Counted from the first letter of the stretch, positions 41,301 to 54,788 are shown. The stretch is DNA of 64,000 nucleotides from Tubulanus polymorphus (GCF_964204645.1 NC_134036.1:7488704-7552703), one strand, 5' to 3'. Program-made: numbers and translations. Notes: generated by a model from the letters alone, not told the origin.

Positions 41301-44300
41301 TCCCTCCCTCACTGCACCGGGTCGTAACGCTGATCAAGACCCGGTTAGCACTTAGTCGTTTTTCGAACAACCACCGCCGGCACACTGACGAACGGACGGA
41401 CGACCGACCTACTGCCTCCCTCCCTCCCTCACTGCACCGGGTCGTAACGCTGATCAAGGCCCGGTCAGCACTTAGTCGTTTTTCGAACTACTACCGCCGG
41501 CACACTGACGAACGGATGGACGACCGACCTACTGCCTCCCTCCCTCCCTCCCTGACCAGCGCCGGGTCGTAACGCTGATCAAGGCCCGGTCAGCACTTAG
41601 TCGTTTTTCGAACTACTACCGCCGGCACACTGACGAACGGATGGACGACCGACCTACTGCCTCCCTCCCTCCCTCCCTGACCAGCGCTGGGTCGTAACGC
41701 TGATCAAGGCCCGGTCAGCCCTTAGTCGTTTTTCGAACAACCATCACTGCCGGCACACTGACAAACGGACGGACAACCGACCTACTGCCTCCCTCCCTCC
41801 CTCAATGCTCTGGGTCGTAACGCTGATCAAGGCCCGGTCAGCACTTAGTCGTTTTTCGAACAACCACCGCCGGCACACTGACGAACGAACGGACGACCGA
41901 CCTACTGCCACCCTCCCTCCCTTCCTGACCGGTGCCGGGTCGTAACGCTGTTCATGGCCCGGTCAGCACTTAGTCGTTTTTCGAACAACAACCGCCGACA
42001 CACTGACTAACTGGCGGACGACTGTCCTAGTGCCTCCCTCCCTCCCTCACTGCGCCGGGTCGTAACGCTGATCGTGGCCCGGTCAGCACTTAGTCGTTTT
42101 TCGAACAACCACCGCCGGCACACTGACGAACGGATGGACGACCGACCTACTGCCTCCCTCCCTCCCTCCCTCACTGCACCGGGTCGTAACGCTGATCAAG
42201 GCCCGGTCAGCACTTAGTCGTTTTTCGAACAACCACCGCCGGCACACTGACGAACGGACGGACGACCGACCTACTGCCTCCCTCCCTCCCTCACTGCACC
42301 GGGTCGTAACGCTGATCAAGGCCCGGTCAGCACTTAGTCGTTTTTCGAACTACCACCGCCGGCACACTGACGAACGGATAGACGACCGACCTACTGCCTC
42401 TCTCCCTCCCTCCCTGACCAGCGCCGGGTCGTAACGCTGATCAAGGCCCGGTCAGCACTTAGTCGTTTTTCGAACTACTACCGCCGGCACACTGACGAAC
42501 GGATGGACGACCGACCTACTGCCTCCCTCCCTCCCTCCCTGACCAGCGCTGGGTCGTAACGCTGATCAAGGCCCGGTCAGCCCTTAGTCGTTTTTCGAAC
42601 AACCATCACTGCCGGCACACTGACAAACGGACGGACAACCGACCTACTGCCTCCCTCCCTCCCTCAATGCTCTGGGTCGTAACGATGATCAAGGCCCGGT
42701 CAGCACTTAGTCGTTTTTCGAACTACCACCGCCGGCACACTGACGAACGAACGGACGACCGACCTACTGCCACCCTCCCTCCCTTCCTTACCGGTGCCGG
42801 GTCATAACGCTGTTCATGGCCCGGTCAGCACTTAGTCGTTTTTCGAACAACAACCGCCGACACACTGACTAACGGGCGGACGACTGTCCTAGTGCCTCCC
42901 TCCCTCCCTCACTGCACCGGGTCGTAACGCTGATCAAGGCCCGGTCAGCACTTAGTCGTTTTTCGAACAACCACCGCCGGCACACTGACGAACGGATGGT
43001 CGACGGACCTACTACCTCCCTCCCTCCCTCCCTCACTGCACCGGGTCGTAACGCTGAACAAGACCCGGTCAGCACTTAGTCGTTTTTCGAACAACCACCG
43101 CCGGCACACTGACGAACGGACGGACAACCGACCTACTGACTCCCTCCCTCCCTCACTGCACCGGGTCGTAACGCTGATCAAGGCCCGGTCAGCACTTAGT
43201 CGTTTTTCGAAAAACAACCGCCGACACACTTACTAACGGGCGGACGACTGTCCTACTGCCTCCCTCCCTCCCTCCCTGACCGATGCCGGGTCGTAACGCT
43301 GATCAAGGCCCGGTCAGCATTTAGTCGTTTTTCGAACCACCACCGCCGGCACACTGACGAACGGACGGACGACCGACCTACTGCCACCCTCCTTCCCTCC
43401 CTGACCGGTGCCGGATCGTCACGCTGATCATGGCCCGGTCAGCACTTAGTCTTTTTCCAACAACTACCGCCGGTACACTGACGAACGGACGGACGACCGA
43501 CCTACTGCCCCCTCCCTCCCTGACCGGCAACGCTGATCAAGGCCCGGTCAGCACTTAGTCGTTTTTTCGAACAACCACCGCCGTCACACTGACGAACGGA
43601 CGACCGACCTACTGCCTCCCTCCCTCCCTCCCTCACTGCACCGGGTCGTAACGCTGATCAAGGCCCGGTCAGCACTTAGTCGTTTTTCGAACAACCACCG
43701 CCGGCACACTGACGAACGGACGGACGACCGACCTACTGCCTCCCTCCCTCCCTCCCTGACCGGTGCCGGGTCGTAACGCTGATCAAGGCCCGGTCAGCAC
43801 TTAGTCGTTTTTCGAACTACCACCGCCGGCACACTGACGAACGAACGGACGACCGACCTACTGCCACCCTCCCTCCCTTCCTGACCGGTGCCGGGTAATA
43901 ACGCTGTTCATGGCCCGGTCAGCACTTAGTCGTTTTTCAAACAACAACCGCCGACACACTGACTAACGGGCGGACGACTGTCCTAGTGCCTCCCTCCCTC
44001 CCTCACTGCACCGGGTCGTAACGCTGATCAAGGCCCGGTCAGCACTGAGTCGTTTTTCGAACAACCACCGCCGGCACACTGACGAACGGATGGTCGACGG
44101 ACCTACTACCTCCCTCCCTCCCTCCCTCACTGCACCGGGTCGTAACGCTGATCAAGGCCCGGTCAGCACTTAGTCGTTTTTCGAACAACCACCGCCGGCA
44201 CACTGACGAACGGATGGACGACCGACCTACTGCCTCCCTCCCTCCCTCCCTCACTGCACCGGGTCGTAACGCTGATCAAGACCCGGTCAGCACTTAGTCG

Positions 44301-47300
44301 TTTTTCGAACAACCACCGCCGGCACACTGACGAACGGACGGACAACCGACCTACTGTCCTCCTCCCTCCCACACTGCTCCGGGTCGTAACGCTGATCAAG
44401 GCCCGGTCAGCACTTAGTCGTTTTTCGAACTACCACCGCCGGCACACTGACGAACGAACGGACGACCGACCTACTGCCACCCTCCCTCCCTTCCTGACCG
44501 GTGCCGGGTCGTAACGCTGATTAAGGCCCGGTCAGCACTTAGTCGTTTTTCAAACAACAACCGCCGACACACTGACTAACGGGCGGACGACTGTCCTAGT
44601 GCCTCCCTCCCTCCCTCACTGCACCGGGTCGTAACGCTGATCAGGGCCCGGTCAGCACTTAGTCGTTTTTCGAACAACCACCGCCGGCACACTGACGAAC
44701 GGATGGTCGATGGACCTACTACCTCCCTCCCTCCCTCCCTCACTGCACCGGGTCGTAACGCTGATCAAGGCCCGGTCAGCACTTAGTCGTTTTTCGAACA
44801 ACCACCGCCGGCACACTGACGAACGGATGGACGACCGACCTACTGCCTCCCTCCCTCCCTCCCTCACTGCACCGGGTCGTAACGCTGATCAAGACCCGGT
44901 CAGCACTTATTCGTTTTTCGAACAACCACCGCCGGCACACTGACGAACGGACGGACAACCGACCTACTGCCTCCCTCCCTCCCTCACTGCACCGGGTCGT
45001 AACGCTGATCAAGGCCCGGTCAGCACTTAGTCGTTTTTCGAAAAACAACCGCCGACACACTAACTAACGGGCGGACGACTGTCCTACTGCCTCCCTCCCT
45101 CCCTCCCTGACCGGTGCCGGGTCGTAACGCTGATCAAGGCCCGGTCAGCACTTAGTCGTTTTTCGAACCACCACCGCCGGCACACTGACGAACGGACGGA
45201 CGACCGACCTACTGCCACCCTCCTTCCCTCCCTGACCGGTGCCGGATCGTCACGCTGATCATGGCCCGGTCAGCACTTAGTCTTTTTCGAACAACTACCG
45301 CCGGCACACTGACGATTGGACGGACGACCGACCTACTGCCCCCTCCCTCCCTGACCGGCAACGCTGATCAAGGCCCGGTCAGCACTTAGTCGTTTTTCGA
45401 AAAACAACCGCCGACACACTAACTAACGGGCGGACGACTGTCCTACTGCCTCCCTCCCTCCCTCCCTGACCGGTGCCGGGTCGTAACGCTGATCAAGGCC
45501 CGGTCAGCACTTAGTCGTTTTTCGAACCACCACCGCCGGCACACTGACGAACGGACGGACGACCGACCTACTGCCACCCTCCTTCCCTCCCTGACCGGTG
45601 CCGGATCGTCACGCTGATCATGGCCCGGTCAGCACTTAGTCTTTTTCGAACAACCACCGCCGTCACACTGACGAACGGACGACCGACCTACTGCCTCCCT
45701 CCCTCCCTCCCTCACTGCACCGGGTCGTAACGCTGATCAAGGCCCGGTCAGCACTTAGTCGTTTTTCGAACAACCACCGCCGGCACACTGACGAACGGAC
45801 GGACGACCGACCTACTGCCTCCCTCCCTCCCTCCCTGACCGGTGCTGGGTCGTAACGCTGATCAAGGCCCGGTCAGCACTTAGTCGTTTTTCGAACAACC
45901 ACCACCGGCACACTGACGAACGAACGGACGACCGACCTACTGCCACCCTCCCTCCCTTCCTGACCGGTGCCGGGTCGTAACGCTGTTCATGGCCCGGTCA
46001 GCACTTAGTCGTTTTTCGAACAACAACCGCCGACACACTGACTAACGGGCGGACGACAGTCCTAGTGCCTCCCTCCCTCCCTCACTGCGCCGGGTCGTAA
46101 CGCTGATCATGGCCCGGTCAGCACTTAGTCGTTTTTCGAACAACCACCGCCGGCACACTGACGAACGGATGGACGACCGACCTACTGCCTCCCTCCCTCC
46201 CTCCCTCACTGCACCGGGTCGTAACGCTGATCAAACCCGGTCAGCACTTAGTCGTTTTTCGAACAACCACCGCCGGCACACTGACGAACGGACGGACGAC
46301 CGACCTACTGCCTCCCTCCCTCCCTCACTGCACCGGGTCGTAACGCTGATCAAGGCCCGGTCAGCACTTAGTCGTTTTTCGAACTACCACCGCCGGCACA
46401 CTGACGAACGGATGGACGACCGACCTACTGCCTCCCTCCCTCCCTCCATGACCAGCGCCGGGTCGTAACGCTGATCAAGGCCCAGTCAGCACTTAGTCGT
46501 TTTTCGAACTACTACCGCCGGCACACTGACGAACGGATGGACGACCGACCTACTGCCTCCCTCCCTCCCTCCCTGACCAGCGCTGGGTCGTAACGCTGAT
46601 CAAGGCCCGGTCAGCCCTTAGTCGTTTTTTGAACAACCATCACTGCCGGCACACTGACAAACGGACGGACAACCGACCTACTGCCTCCCTCCCTCCCTCA
46701 ATGCTCTGGGTCGTAACGCTGATCAAGGCCCGGTCAGCACTTTGTCGTTTTTCGAACTACCACCGCCGGCACACTGACGAACGGACGGAAGACCGACCTA
46801 CTGCCTCCCTCCCTCCCTCCCTGACCGGTGCCGGGTCGTAACGCTGATCAAGGCCCGGTCAGCACTTAGTCGTTTTTCGAACAACCACCGTCGGCACAAT
46901 GACGAACGAACGGACGACCGACCTACTGCCACCCTCCCTCCCTTCCTGACCGGTGCCGGGTCGTAACGCTGTTCATGGCCCGGTCAGCACTTAGTCGTTT
47001 TTCGAACAACAACCGCCGACACACTGACTAACGGGCGGACGACTGTCCTAGTGCCTCCCTCCCTCCCTCACTGCGCCGGGTCGTAACGCTGATCATGGCC
47101 CGGTCAGCACTTAGTCGTTTTTCGAACAACCACCGCCGGCACACTGACGAACGGATGGACGACCGACCTACTGCCTCCCTCCCTCCCTCACTGCACCGGG
47201 TCGTAACGCTGATCAAGGCCCGGTCAGCACTTAGTCGTTTTTCGAACAACCACCGCCGGCACACTGACGAACGGATGGACGACCGACCTACTGTCCCCCT

Positions 47301-48681
47301 CCCTCCCACACTGCTCCGGGTCGTAACGCTGATCAAGGCACGGTCAGCACTTAGTCGTTTTTCGAACTACCACCGCCGGCACACTGACGAACGAACGGAC
47401 GACCGACCTACTGCCACCCTCCCTCCCTTCCTGACCGGTGCCGGGTCGTAACGCTGTTCATGGCCCGGTCAGCACTTAGTCGTTTTTCAAACAACAACCG
47501 CCGACACACTGACTAACGGGCGGACGACTGTCCTAGTGCCTCCCTCCCTCCCTCACTGCACCGGGTCGTAACGCTGATCAAGGCCCGGTCAGCACTTAGT
47601 CGTTTTTCGAACAACCACCGCCGGCACACTGACGAACGGATGGTCGACGGACCTACTACCTCCCTCCCTCCCTCACTGCACCGGGTCGTAACGCTGATCA
47701 AGGCCCGGTCAGCACTTAGTCGTTTTTCGAACAACCACCACCGTCACACTGACGAACGGATGGACGACCGACCTACTGCCTCCCTCCCTCCCTCCCTCAC
47801 TGCACCGGGTCGTAACGCTGATCAAGACCCGGTCAGCACTTAGTCGTTTTTCGAACAACCACCGCCGGCACACTGACGAACGGACGGACAACCGACCTAC
47901 TGCCTCCCTCCCTCCCTCACTGCACCGGGTCGTAACGCTGATCAAGGCCCGGTCAGCACTTAGTCGTTTTTCGAAAAACAACCGCCGACACACTAACTAA
48001 CGGGCGGACGACTGTCCTACTGCCTCCCTCCCTCCCTCCCTGACCGGTGACGGGTCGTAACGCTGATCAAGGCCCGGTCAGCACTTAGTCGTTTTTCGAA
48101 CCACCACCGCCGGCACACTGACGAACGGACGGACGACCGACCTACTGCCACCCTCCTTCCCTCCCTGACCGGTGCCGGATCGTCACGCTGATCATGGCCC
48201 GGTCAGCACTTAGTCTTTTTCGAACAACTACCGCCGGCACACTGACGAACGGACGGACGACCGACCTACTGCCCCCTCCCTCCCTGACCGGCAACGCTGA
48301 TCAAGGCCCGGTCAGCACTTAGTCGTTTTTTCGAACAACCACCGCCGTCACACTGACGAACGGACGGACGACCGACCTACTTCCTCCTTCCTTCCCTCAC
48401 TGCACCGGGTCGTAACGCTGATCTAGGCCCGGTCAGCACTTAGTCGTTTTTCGAACAACCATCACTGCCGGCACACTGACGAATGGACGGACGACCGACC
48501 TACTGCCTCCCTCCCTCCCTCACTGCACCGGGTCGTAACGCTGATCAAGGCCCGGTCAGCACTTAGTCGTTTTTCGAACCAGCACTGACGGCAGACTAAC
48601 TAACGGGCGGACGATTGTCCAACTGCCTCCCTCTCTCCCTCCCTCACTGCGCCGGGTCGTAATGCTGATCAAGGCCCGGTC
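38343..48681. repeat. GC-rich satellite, unit about 120 bp, with higher-order repeat
   Basis: The units share GGTCGTAACGCTGATCAAGG, GGTCAGCACTTAGTCGTTTT, a CCGCCGGCACACTGACGAAC stretch and a run of CTCCC repeats. By length there are about 85-90 units. Rare variants recur exactly 2,573 bp apart (for example GATCGTGG at 39488 and 42061), so 38.4-41.0 kb and 41.0-43.6 kb are two near-identical higher-order units; later parts use a different order. Composition contrasts sharply with the AT-rich Polintons. Arg-rich open frames here are repeat artefacts. Confidence 0.95.
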
Positions 48682-49140
48682 AGTAATAGGGGTAATAGGC
48701 TTTCAGATCAAAGGTCGAACGGTCGAGCTCGTAAAAAATGAAAAACATAAAAATAATAACAATTTCTACTTGAATTACTCGCGAAACTCATAAAAATGAA
48801 AAATAAATTCTCACACGCTCGAATTTATTTTTCATTTTTATGAGTTTCACTCCTAATTCAAGTAGAAATTGTAATTATTTTTATGTTTTTCATTTTTACT
48901 CACCCGCCCGTTCAACCTTTAACCCGAAAGCCTATTACCCCTATTACTCTTCAAATATTCATATATATGAATAACATTTAAATCATTGAACTTCTAAAAT
49001 CAATTTTAATAAAAAATATAGTATTAAAATGGAAGCAAATAAGTACTACTGCCCAACATGTAATATCGATATAGATAAATCCCAAAAAGCAAGACACAAT
49101 AAAACTAGAACACATTTAGAGAATAAATTGAAACTAGAGT
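48682..49140 (+). repeat. Left terminal repeat of copy C with foldback
   Basis: It closely matches the left repeat of B. The foldback part is 48682-48948; then come the polymerase leader with ATTCATATATATGAAT at 48957-48972 and the first polymerase codons from 49029. The inner limit is set by comparison with B, because the opposite end is outside the window. Confidence 0.85.
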
Positions 49141-52100
49141 ATAAAGATGATATATTAGAAACTAAATTAGAAGAATTAAAGAATGAAAAAGAAACATATA
49201 AATGTGATACATGTAATCAATCATTCAGTGATAAAAGATATTATAAAGAACATTTAAAATCTATAAGTCATATTAGAAATAAGAATAATGATATTTTAGG
49301 TGAAGATTATTTTGATAATGATAATGATAAGAAACAGAAGACAATTAAAAGAATAAAAAATAAATTAAACAATAAAAGACCATATATGGAAGATGTAAGA
49401 AATTATATTAATTCATTAGATAATAAAAAAGATATAGAGATAACCGAAGCATTTAAAAGTGATATTGGTCCAGCAGCTATCGAGTTTAAATTTCATAAAG
49501 GAAAAACAATAGAAGAAAATAAAAAACATTTAGATAATATGAAAGAAATAACAAAAATAATTACAGATGTTGAATATCCAAAAATTAGTATATCAGTTAA
49601 AGTTAAATTTATAAAATCTGAAGATAAACCAATATATAATATAAATTCTCATTCACAACATATTATATCTAAACAACATATAGATGATAAATTAGATAAA
49701 TGTTATAATGAAGTAAAAACTAAAATAGAAGAGAAATATTTTGAAGGATCTGGTTTAATATTTGATGAGATAATATTTATAACTTTACATGTTTATAACA
49801 CAAAATATAATAAGTTAACTAAATCAAAACCAATTGATGAAAATAATTTATCATATTATAAAGAACCTGATATTGAAGCATCAAGTTATATTTAACTACC
49901 ATTTAAAACTAATGCTGTAATAAATGTACAAAATTTTGATGATAAATGTTTACTATGGACTATAATAAGTTGTTTACATCCTGCAACTTATAATATTTGT
50001 AGATTAACTCATTATAAACAATTTGAAAATAATTATAAGATAGATAAGTATCCTGTTAGAATTAAAAATATTCCAAAAATAGAAAGAGATAATAATATAA
50101 AGATAAATGTATTTGATTTAACTAAATTACCAAATACAAAAGGTAACAACATAAAACATTATACATTAGAACCTTTATATCTATCAAAAGATTATGATTC
50201 AAATGATGTTATAGATATACTATATTATGAGAATCATTATATGTGGATTAAACAAATAGATTTATTTTTTAGAACAGAAAGTGATCACCATAATAAAATA
50301 TATCTTTGTAGAAAATGTTTACATAAATTTAGTAATGAAAGTACATTATTAAATCATAAACAACTATGTGATAATCATGATTATTGTAAATTAGTTTTAC
50401 CAAATGAAAAAGATAAAATATTAGAATTCAAAAAATATGATTACAAAAATAAAGTACCATTTGTAATATATGGAGATTTTGAATCATTAAATAAAGAATT
50501 AACAGATAAAGATAGAAAAGATATATATTATAAAAGAAAGAAATTAAATTCTAATGAAAGTGATTATTCAGATCCTATAATAACAAATACTATTAAAAAA
50601 ATTCATCAAAGTGCTGCAGCTTTCGGGTTACATATTAAATCTGATTATCCAGAACTAATTGAAAGTGAATATTATAATTACAGAAATGAAAATGTTATCA
50701 ATCATTTTTGTGACTTATTAATTGAATATGAAATAAGATTTAGTAAATTATTGAATACAAATATAGAAATTATAATGACAGAAAAAGATAAAGAAGAATT
50801 TGCGTTTGCAGGTAAATGTTATTATTGTGAAAAGATATTTAATTATAAAGATAAAAAAATAAGAGACCATGATCATTTGAACGGAAAGTTTAGAGGCGCG
50901 GCACATGAGAATTGTAATTTGCAAGCAAAGAAAATCAATTTTGTCCCCATTATATTTCACAATTTATCGGGGTATGATGCACATTTATTCATCAAACAGT
51001 TATGTCATAAAATAGAAGAAATTAATAATGAAATAGAAAGATTAAATTCAAATAGATCAAAAGATAAAATACCAACTTATAAATTTAGAATGTTAGCAAA
51101 AACATCTGAGAATTATATATCTTTCCAATTTGGATGCTTAAGATTTATAGATTCATATAGATTTTTAAGTAGTTCATTAGACAATCTATCAAAATCATTA
51201 GTTGATGATGAATTAAAGATATTAAAAGAATATTACCCAAATAATGATGATTTTCAATTAATGAGATATAAAGGAGCAATTCCATATTCTTTCTATAAAA
51301 ATCATAATGATTTTAAAATAACTGAATTATTGAAAGAACAATTTTATGATGAATTAAAAAATGAATATGTTAAAGATGAAGTCTATAATAGAACATTGAA
51401 TATTTGGAATCATTTCAAAATAGAAAATCATGGGCAATTAGTAGATTTATATTTAAAATCAGATGTATTATTATTAACTGATATATTCGAAAGGTTTAGA
51501 GATGTAAACCTAAAATATTTTAACATTGATCCTTGTCATTGTTATTCTAGCCCAGTATTAACATGGGATTGTGGATTAAAATTTACAGATATAAAAATGG
51601 ATTTGTTAACAAATATAGATCAATTACTATTATTTGAAAAATCTATAAGAGGAGGTGTTTCAGGTGTATTGGGTGATAGATATTTCAATGTAAATGATAA
51701 TCCTGGATATAAATTATTATACATAGATGCAAATAATCTTTATGGTTGGGCAATGATGGAACCACAACCTTATGGGATGTTTGAAATAACTGAAGTTTTA
51801 CAAATTGATAAATTTGATTGGAAGAAAAGAATCCTAGATATTGCAGATGATTCAGATATTGGTTACTTCTTTGTTGTAGACTTGGAATATCCTGAAAATA
51901 TTAAATTCAAATCTAGAAATCTAGCTTACTGTCCCGAACATAAAACTGTAACTCATGAAGAATTATCAAATTACCAAAAAAGAATTAAACCCGAAAATCA
52001 TATTCATACAGAAAAGTTAATGGTAACTCAAGAAGATAAATATAATTATGTAGTACATTATAGAATGTTGAAGTTTTATTTGAGACAAGGAATGATATTA

Positions 52101-53051
52101 AAAAAAGTACATAGATATATTTCATTTAGTCAATCGAAGTGGTTAGAAAAATATATAGATTTTAACACCAAACAGAGAACTGAAGCTAAAACTGATTTTG
52201 AGAAAGATTTCTTCAAGTTAATGAATAATGCATTCTATGGTAAGACTTGTGAAAATATTAGAAATAGAAATGATATTGAGTTAGTTAGTAATGGTAAAAG
52301 GATAAGGCATTTACAATCATATCCTAAGTTTATAGGTAACAGAATATTTGATGAAAATTTAGCTGCAGTTAAAATGAGAAGAACTTCAATGAAGTTCAAT
52401 AAACCTATTTATGTTGGCGCTTCAGTTTTAGAATTATCAAAATTACTAATGTATGAATTCTATTATAATATATTACAACCTCATTTTGGAGAAAAACATA
52501 TAGAAATACTATATTTTGATACTGACAGTTACATATTAAAGATAAAAACTGATAACATAACAGATGATTTAAAAACATTAAAACATCATTTTGATTTCAG
52601 TAACTATCCTAAAAATCATGAATTGTTTAGCAATGATAATAAAAAAGTTCCCGGTAAATTCAAAGATGAATTAGGTGGTGAAGAAATGATAGAGTTCATC
52701 GGTATTAGATCTAAAATGTATTCATATAAAACTAAAGAACATGAAGCTAAAAAGTTAAAAGGAATAACCAAAAGTGTAGTAGAAAAGAATATTCATTTTA
52801 AAGATTACATCAATTGTATATTTAATGAAGAAGTTAGAAAACATAAGATGAAATGTTTAAGATCTGAAGATCATGAAATGTATATTGAAGAGATAGAGAA
52901 GATAAGTCTAAACCCATTTGATGATAAAAGATATATTTTAGATGATGGAATCCACACAGTCGCCTATGGTTGCAATTTAGATGAATATATAAAATTCAAA
53001 AGAGAAGAAACAAAAGAAAATGAGATAATGAAAAGGATTCTAGCGTGTTAA
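49029..53051 (+). pseudogene. Protein-primed DNA polymerase B, one nonsense codon (copy C)
   Basis: The gene spans 1,340 codons, interrupted only by a TAA at 49893-49895; the same frame continues to 53051. N-terminal fingers begin at C8/C11 and near residue 58. ExoI is FVIYGDFES with D483 and E485. Motif A (DANNLYGW) is near 898, motif B (KLMNNAFYGKT) near 1062 and motif C (YFDTDSY) near 1160. The length fits Polinton polymerases with protein-primed initiation. The start lies in the terminal repeat in a TTAAAATGG context, not TAAATG. Without readthrough, only a finger-bearing fragment would be made. Confidence 0.93.
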
Positions 53052-53079
53052 TCAATTTCAATAAAAATTTGTATAATAA

Positions 53080-53421
53080 ATGGAGAGTAAACAAGTACAC
53101 AGTGAATTCTTAGATAGAATTAAAGATACTTCAAGCGTCAAATCTGTAGATTATAAATTTAAAAAACTAACTGAGTTAACAATTCACAAGAAATATTTAA
53201 TTACTAACATTGAAACAATTACTAATAAATATGGAGATAAATTAGTAATTCATTTAGAATATGAAGGATTAAAAGGAAATAAATATAAATTCAGAACTTA
53301 TTTACCAGATAGATTTCATAGATTATCAAGTGAAGATTTAGAAGAATTATGTTCTGGTGATTTCTATTTCGTATACAAAGGTAAGAATGAAAAAGGGCAC
53401 CATGAAATAGATTTCGAATAA
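53080..53421 (+). CDS. Small conserved Polinton protein, 113 aa (copy C)
   Basis: Intact, from ATG 53080 (context ATAATAAATGG). A helical N-terminus is followed by predicted strands (KKYLITNIETI, KLVIHLEYEGL, KFRTYLPDRF) and an ending HHEIDFE. It lies 28 bp after the polymerase. The fold and function are unknown; nucleic-acid binding is a guess from position and strand pattern. Confidence 0.65.
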   Translation: MESKQVHSEFLDRIKDTSSVKSVDYKFKKLTELTIHKKYLITNIETITNKYGDKLVIHLEYEGLKGNKYKFRTYLPDRFHRLSSEDLEELCSGDFYFVYKGKNEKGHHEIDFE

Positions 53422-53438
53422 GAAAATATGTAAAATAA

Positions 53439-54188
53439 ATGGTGGAATTAAAAGAATACAGAATATTTGTAGATTCTAGAAAACTTACAAATTATAAATC
53501 TCATAATTTACTAGTTCAATTAGATAGAGAATTTAAGAATTGTGTAGATTTAAAATTAGTTAATATAAGTTTATGTAATTCTTTTTACAATGTATCGGAT
53601 AAAACTTTTGAACATAGAGGGTTTATGATTTATATGAGAAATAAAGATAAATGGTTTCATATATTTTTAAAACCAGGATTATATAATTTAGAATCATTAG
53701 CGCAGGAAATTAATAGAAGAGCTCGGTTGAAAATCGGGGGCACTTCTGTATTTGAAATTAAATTTAATAAAATTGATAGTACTAATAAAATAAGAATAAA
53801 GATATCTAATGAACAACATAAATTTATGGTAAACAAACCACTGGCTAAAATGTTAGGAATTAAACCGCTTACAGTTACTGGAAACGCAGAAGGCAGCTCA
53901 AAACCTTTTACACACTTTTATATTTATTGCAATTTAATCGAGCCTACAAAAACTTTCGAAGCAACTAAAGAAACAATTTGTAATTCTAGTATACTAAATA
54001 TTTTACCGCTAAAAAATGTTAAACAATTTGGAACTCAAATAAATTATAATTTAACAGAATGTGATTTTAAACCATGCATTCCTAAATTTAATAATTTTAA
54101 ATTAGAAATTAGAAATCAAAATGGATATTTAATTGATTTGAATAACTTTCCTGTGATATATGAATTAGTTATAAGATGTAAAGAGTAA
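53439..54188 (+). CDS. Penton-like minor capsid protein, 249 aa (copy C)
   Basis: Same N-terminal block as B (EYRIFVDSRKLTNYK) and LKPGLYNLESLAQEIN near 77-92; the central part differs from B in both length and residues. The C-terminal strands (FTHFYIYCNLIEPTKTF, KLEIRNQNGYLIDL) are kept. Assigned as the vertex protein because Polintons pair a penton-like single jelly roll with the double-jelly-roll capsid protein; the fold is inferred, not shown. TAAATG start context. Confidence 0.75.
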   Translation: MVELKEYRIFVDSRKLTNYKSHNLLVQLDREFKNCVDLKLVNISLCNSFYNVSDKTFEHRGFMIYMRNKDKWFHIFLKPGLYNLESLAQEINRRARLKIGGTSVFEIKFNKIDSTNKIRIKISNEQHKFMVNKPLAKMLGIKPLTVTGNAEGSSKPFTHFYIYCNLIEPTKTFEATKETICNSSILNILPLKNVKQFGTQINYNLTECDFKPCIPKFNNFKLEIRNQNGYLIDLNNFPVIYELVIRCKE

Positions 54189-54204
54189 TTTTTTCACTAT
54201 ATAA

Positions 54205-54552
54205 ATGAATATAACTGTCGGACCGAGTATATGTTTTGGATTTGATTTTAAACGTGAGAAAGAAATGAAATTAAACGTTAATGATGTAATTACACATATT
54301 AAAAATATTGCATTTTCTAATGAAACAACATTTGAGTATGAAACAACAATAGATAAAGAAACTTTTAATGTAGAAAAGATTACTGAGTCTTTAAGATTTT
54401 ACGAATTAGATGAAGATTTTATCATCGATGATATTAAAAAAATAATAATTGAAATATATGATAATCATAAAACTAGTAATGAAATAAATGTTGAATTAAT
54501 CATAAATAAGTTAACTAAATATTTTGATGATAGTAATTTTTTTGATAAATAA
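54205..54552 (+). CDS. Small charged protein, 115 aa (copy C)
   Basis: It starts MNITVGPSICFGFDF in TATATAAATG and ends KYFDDSNFFDK. The middle is closer to copy A than to copy B, unlike most genes here, which hints at exchange between copies. No domain is recognised. The stop codon is followed at once by the next ATG. Confidence 0.6.
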   Translation: MNITVGPSICFGFDFKREKEMKLNVNDVITHIKNIAFSNETTFEYETTIDKETFNVEKITESLRFYELDEDFIIDDIKKIIIEIYDNHKTSNEINVELIINKLTKYFDDSNFFDK

Positions 54553-54774
54553 ATGAGTGATAATAAGTGGATAATAACTGGATTATATAATGGCGCATTA
54601 CTATCAGTTGGAACGGTTGGTTATTCAATGGTATTAAAAAAAGTATTCAAAATGGGAAGTGTTAATGTTGATAGATTTGATATCAATGATATTCTAAAAT
54701 TAACATTAGCAGTTACTTTATCTAATTTAACTATTGATTATTTGGAAAAACAAAAATATATTCCTCCCATATAA
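54553..54774 (+). CDS. Small membrane protein, 73 aa (copy C)
   Basis: Identical in sequence in all three large copies, the most conserved product of the element by eye. Hydrophobic stretches lie near residues 12-28 and 47-60; the C-terminus is KQKYIPPI. Its position directly behind the 115-aa gene suggests coupled expression. Confidence 0.7.
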   Translation: MSDNKWIITGLYNGALLSVGTVGYSMVLKKVFKMGSVNVDRFDINDILKLTLAVTLSNLTIDYLEKQKYIPPI

Positions 54775-54788
54775 ATGCATAATTTTTT

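Noticed and set aside
39510-47993. Arg/Ser-rich open frames on both strands in the 38-48 kb block
   Set aside because: They follow the satellite unit with a 40-residue period, appear in several frames and break whenever unit length changes. They are repeat artefacts, not genes.
38343-48681. CRISPR array
   Set aside because: The units are about 120 bp and similar throughout, with no short repeat-spacer pattern and no associated genes. It is a eukaryotic satellite.
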